From Bradyrhizobium sediminis (lineage in GTDB: Bacteria; Pseudomonadota; Alphaproteobacteria; Rhizobiales; Xanthobacteraceae), in the NCBI RefSeq assembly GCF_018736105.1, contig NZ_CP076135.1, positions 744,001-808,000 on the forward strand: a stretch of DNA of 64,000 nt, written 5' to 3'. Under the pieces are notes generated by a model. The model was not told the origin of the DNA, ran no database searches, and saw only the letters and a program-made list of their open reading frames with translations. Shown here piece by piece: positions 62,284 through 64,000 of this stretch. How positions within the stretch are numbered: position 1 is the first letter of the stretch; the number at the start of each line of letters is the position of its first letter. The translations under genes and the position numbers were made by a program.

Positions 62284-63707
62284 CGGCCGGTACCACCGAC
62301 CGTGATGCGCTCCATCCGCAGCGTCGGCTGGCCGACGCCGACCGGCACGCCCTGGCCGTTCTTGCCGCAGGTGCCGATTCCGGAATCCAGCGCCAGATCG
62401 TTGCCGACCATGGTGATGCGATGCAGGTCGGTCGGCCCGTTGCCGATCAGCATCGCACCCTTCAGGGGCGCGCCGACCTTGCCGTTCTCGATTCGATAGG
62501 CCTCGGTGCACTGGAACACATATTTGCCCGAGGTGATGTCGACCTGGCCGCCGCCGAAATTGGCGGCATAGACGCCGTTCTTGACGGAGGCGATGATCTC
62601 GGCCGGATCGCGATCGCCCGCCAGCATGTAGGTGTTGGTCATGCGCGGCATCGGCACATGGGCATAGCCCTGGCGGCGGCCGTTGCCGGTCGGCTTCATG
62701 TTCATCAGCCGGGCGTTCTGGCGGTCCTGCATGTAGCCGACCAAGATGCCGTCCTCGATCAGCACGGTGCGGCTGGTCGGCGTGCCCTCGTCGTCGATCG
62801 TCAGCGAGCCGCGCCGCGAGGCAATGGTGCCGTCATCGACCACGGTGACGCCCTTGGCCGCGACCTGCTGGCCCATCAGGCCGGCGAACGCCGACGTCTG
62901 CTTGCGGTTGAAGTCGCCCTCGAGCCCGTGGCCGACCGCTTCATGCAGCATCACGCCCGGCCAGCCGGCGCCCAGCACCACGTCCATTTCGCCGGCAGGC
63001 GCCGGCACCGATTCCAGATTGACCATGGCCTCGCGGATTGCGCCATCGGCGGCCTCGCGCCAGGCCTTGGTCTCGATGAAGCGGGCATAGCCCTCGCGGC
63101 CGCCATAACCCTTGCTGCCGCTTTCCTGCCGGTCGCCTTGCCCTGCGACCACGGAAATATTGACGCGCACCAGGGGCCGGATATCGCGATAGCTCTCGCC
63201 GTCGGGGCGGAGGATTTCCACCACCTGCCAGGTCGCGCCCAGGCTGACCGTCACCTGCCGCACCCGCGGATCCCGGTCGCGGACATAGGCGTCGATCTCG
63301 GCCAGCAGCTTCACCTTGGATTCGAAGCCCGGCGCATCCAGCGGATTTTCGTCGCCATAGAGCCGCACATTGGTGTGGGCCGGGGCGGCGGCGAAACTGC
63401 CGCTATAGCCGCCGCGCACGGCATGAACCGCGTCCGCGGCGCGGATCAGCGCCGGCAGCGAGACGTCGGAGGAGTGTGCGTAGCCGACCGCGTCGTCCTT
63501 CACGGCGCGCAAGCCAAATCCCTGCGAGGTGTCGTAGGTGGCCTGTTTCAGCCGGCCATTGTCGAACATCAGCGCTTCGGTCTGGCTGTATTCCAGGAAC
63601 ATCTCGCCGTCGTCGGCCCCCTCCAACCCGCGGGCGACCTGGTGGCGCACCTGGTCGCGGTCGAGATTGGCGCGGTCGAGCAGGGAGGTTGTGGGAGGAT
63701 TGGTCAT
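62280..63707 (-). CDS. tldD: Metalloprotease TldD
   Basis: 475 residues. VMLHEAVGHGLEGDFN contains the HExxxH zinc motif (H255, E256, H260). N-terminal GEMFLEYSQTEALMFDNGRLKQATYDTSQGFGLRAVKDDAVGYAHSSD and C-terminal CTEAYRIENGKVGAPLKGAMLIGNGP are typical. TldD pairs with TldE/PmbA to degrade unfolded or modified peptides (for example in microcin and CcdA processing); tldE is not in the window. It heads an operon with lepB, with which it overlaps. Confidence 0.95.
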   Translation of the reverse strand: MTNPPTTSLLDRANLDRDQVRHQVARGLEGADDGEMFLEYSQTEALMFDNGRLKQATYDTSQGFGLRAVKDDAVGYAHSSDVSLPALIRAADAVHAVRGGYSGSFAAAPAHTNVRLYGDENPLDAPGFESKVKLLAEIDAYVRDRDPRVRQVTVSLGATWQVVEILRPDGESYRDIRPLVRVNISVVAGQGDRQESGSKGYGGREGYARFIETKAWREAADGAIREAMVNLESVPAPAGEMDVVLGAGWPGVMLHEAVGHGLEGDFNRKQTSAFAGLMGQQVAAKGVTVVDDGTIASRRGSLTIDDEGTPTSRTVLIEDGILVGYMQDRQNARLMNMKPTGNGRRQGYAHVPMPRMTNTYMLAGDRDPAEIIASVKNGVYAANFGGGQVDITSGKYVFQCTEAYRIENGKVGAPLKGAMLIGNGPTDLHRITMVGNDLALDSGIGTCGKNGQGVPVGVGQPTLRMERITVGGTGR

Positions 63708-64000
63708 GCAGGCTCCGATGCAAATTTCTTTTCCTGTCGTCCCAGCTCGCGCCTAGGGCAGGACGACGATGATTGAAGATAGGCACTATAGCGGCAAATG
63801 GGGAGGGTCTGTGACGTGGAGGGTTGGCTCTCACGGCAACTTGTCACACCCTCGCCGATCCCGTCCAAACTGTGGGAGATATTGTCGAGCTCGATGGAGC
63901 CTGCCCTTCCTTCACGGAATGTTTATTCCGGCGACCTAACTAGTTCCCATAATGCCGGCGCCACTGGTGCCGCTTCGTCCAAAAGGACAGGGGGATCATT
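63708..64000. other. Intergenic sequence at right edge
   Basis: No gene is visible. It includes the upstream region of tldD, and AAAAGGACAGGGGGATCATT at the edge looks like a ribosome-binding-site region of a plus-strand gene beginning just outside. In related genomes tldD often faces a cytochrome oxidase coxB gene; that is general knowledge, not shown here. Confidence 0.5.

Overview
The window is chromosomal DNA of an alphaproteobacterium, most likely a Bradyrhizobium or Rhodopseudomonas relative (Nitrobacteraceae). The grounds are high GC, a class I lysyl-tRNA synthetase, a circularly permuted (two-piece) tmRNA gene, a SAM-II riboswitch in front of metZ, a PodJ-like polarity protein, and many intergenic palindromes of the kind common in that group. 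This is inferred from gene content; no database search was run. I see no prophage, transposase, CRISPR array or rRNA operon. Most of the window reads as ordinary core genome, with one accessory-looking patch at about 40.2-44.5 kb.

Layout. 0-5 kb: the start of apaG, an opgC-like membrane acyltransferase coupled to two SGNH-type exported proteins, then metZ on the minus strand behind a complete SAM-II riboswitch/attenuator. 5-9 kb: a long dCTP deaminase, a class I PHA synthase and a VIT-type metal transporter; the last two sit behind near-duplicate FNR/FixK-type promoters. 9-15 kb: an unrecognised protein, a MATE exporter, a Met/Gly-rich secreted protein, SRPBCC and VOC proteins, an AraC regulator, Ogt and tRNA-Gly(CCC). 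15-20 kb: a VOC/PhnB-like protein, the permuted ssrA gene with promoter and terminator, a membrane protein, an OYE-type reductase, and an ECF sigma / DUF4142 / cupredoxin cluster with two matching ECF-type promoters. 20-36 kb: RidA, a flavoprotein dehydrogenase, a ClpP-like secreted protein, SCO, two solute-binding proteins, lysK, a class II aldolase, an alpha carbonic anhydrase, an S24 repressor, DUF952-pyrD, an MBL hydrolase, a DinF-like MATE protein and a TPR-methyltransferase. 36-40 kb: the DEXH helicase and PdeM nuclease of the ligase-associated DNA-damage set. 40-44.5 kb: a large patatin-like protein, a polysaccharide deacetylase and about 1 kb of gene-free, structured sequence. 44.6-50 kb: a TIGR02186/TauE pair and the PodJ-like Sel1 protein. 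50-57 kb: a PadR regulator divergent from an NTF2-like gene, then an acyl-CoA dehydrogenase, thiolase and FadJ beta-oxidation run. 57-64 kb: GST divergent from a MarR regulator, glutamate-cysteine ligase, a PAN-domain protein, a nucleotidyltransferase, a YjbR protein, signal peptidase I and TldD.

How the parts fit. The clearest regulatory units are: (i) SAM sensing by RNA for methionine synthesis; (ii) low-oxygen control of PHA storage and metal transport; (iii) an ECF sigma factor that appears to drive both itself and a periplasmic DUF4142/copper protein pair; (iv) PadR and MarR regulators with palindromic sites in their divergent intergenic regions. No single wholly new system stands out. 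The best leads are the duplicated FNR-type promoter, the ECF promoter pair, a palindrome carried in frame inside the DEXH helicase, and the structured noncoding segment near 44.1 kb.
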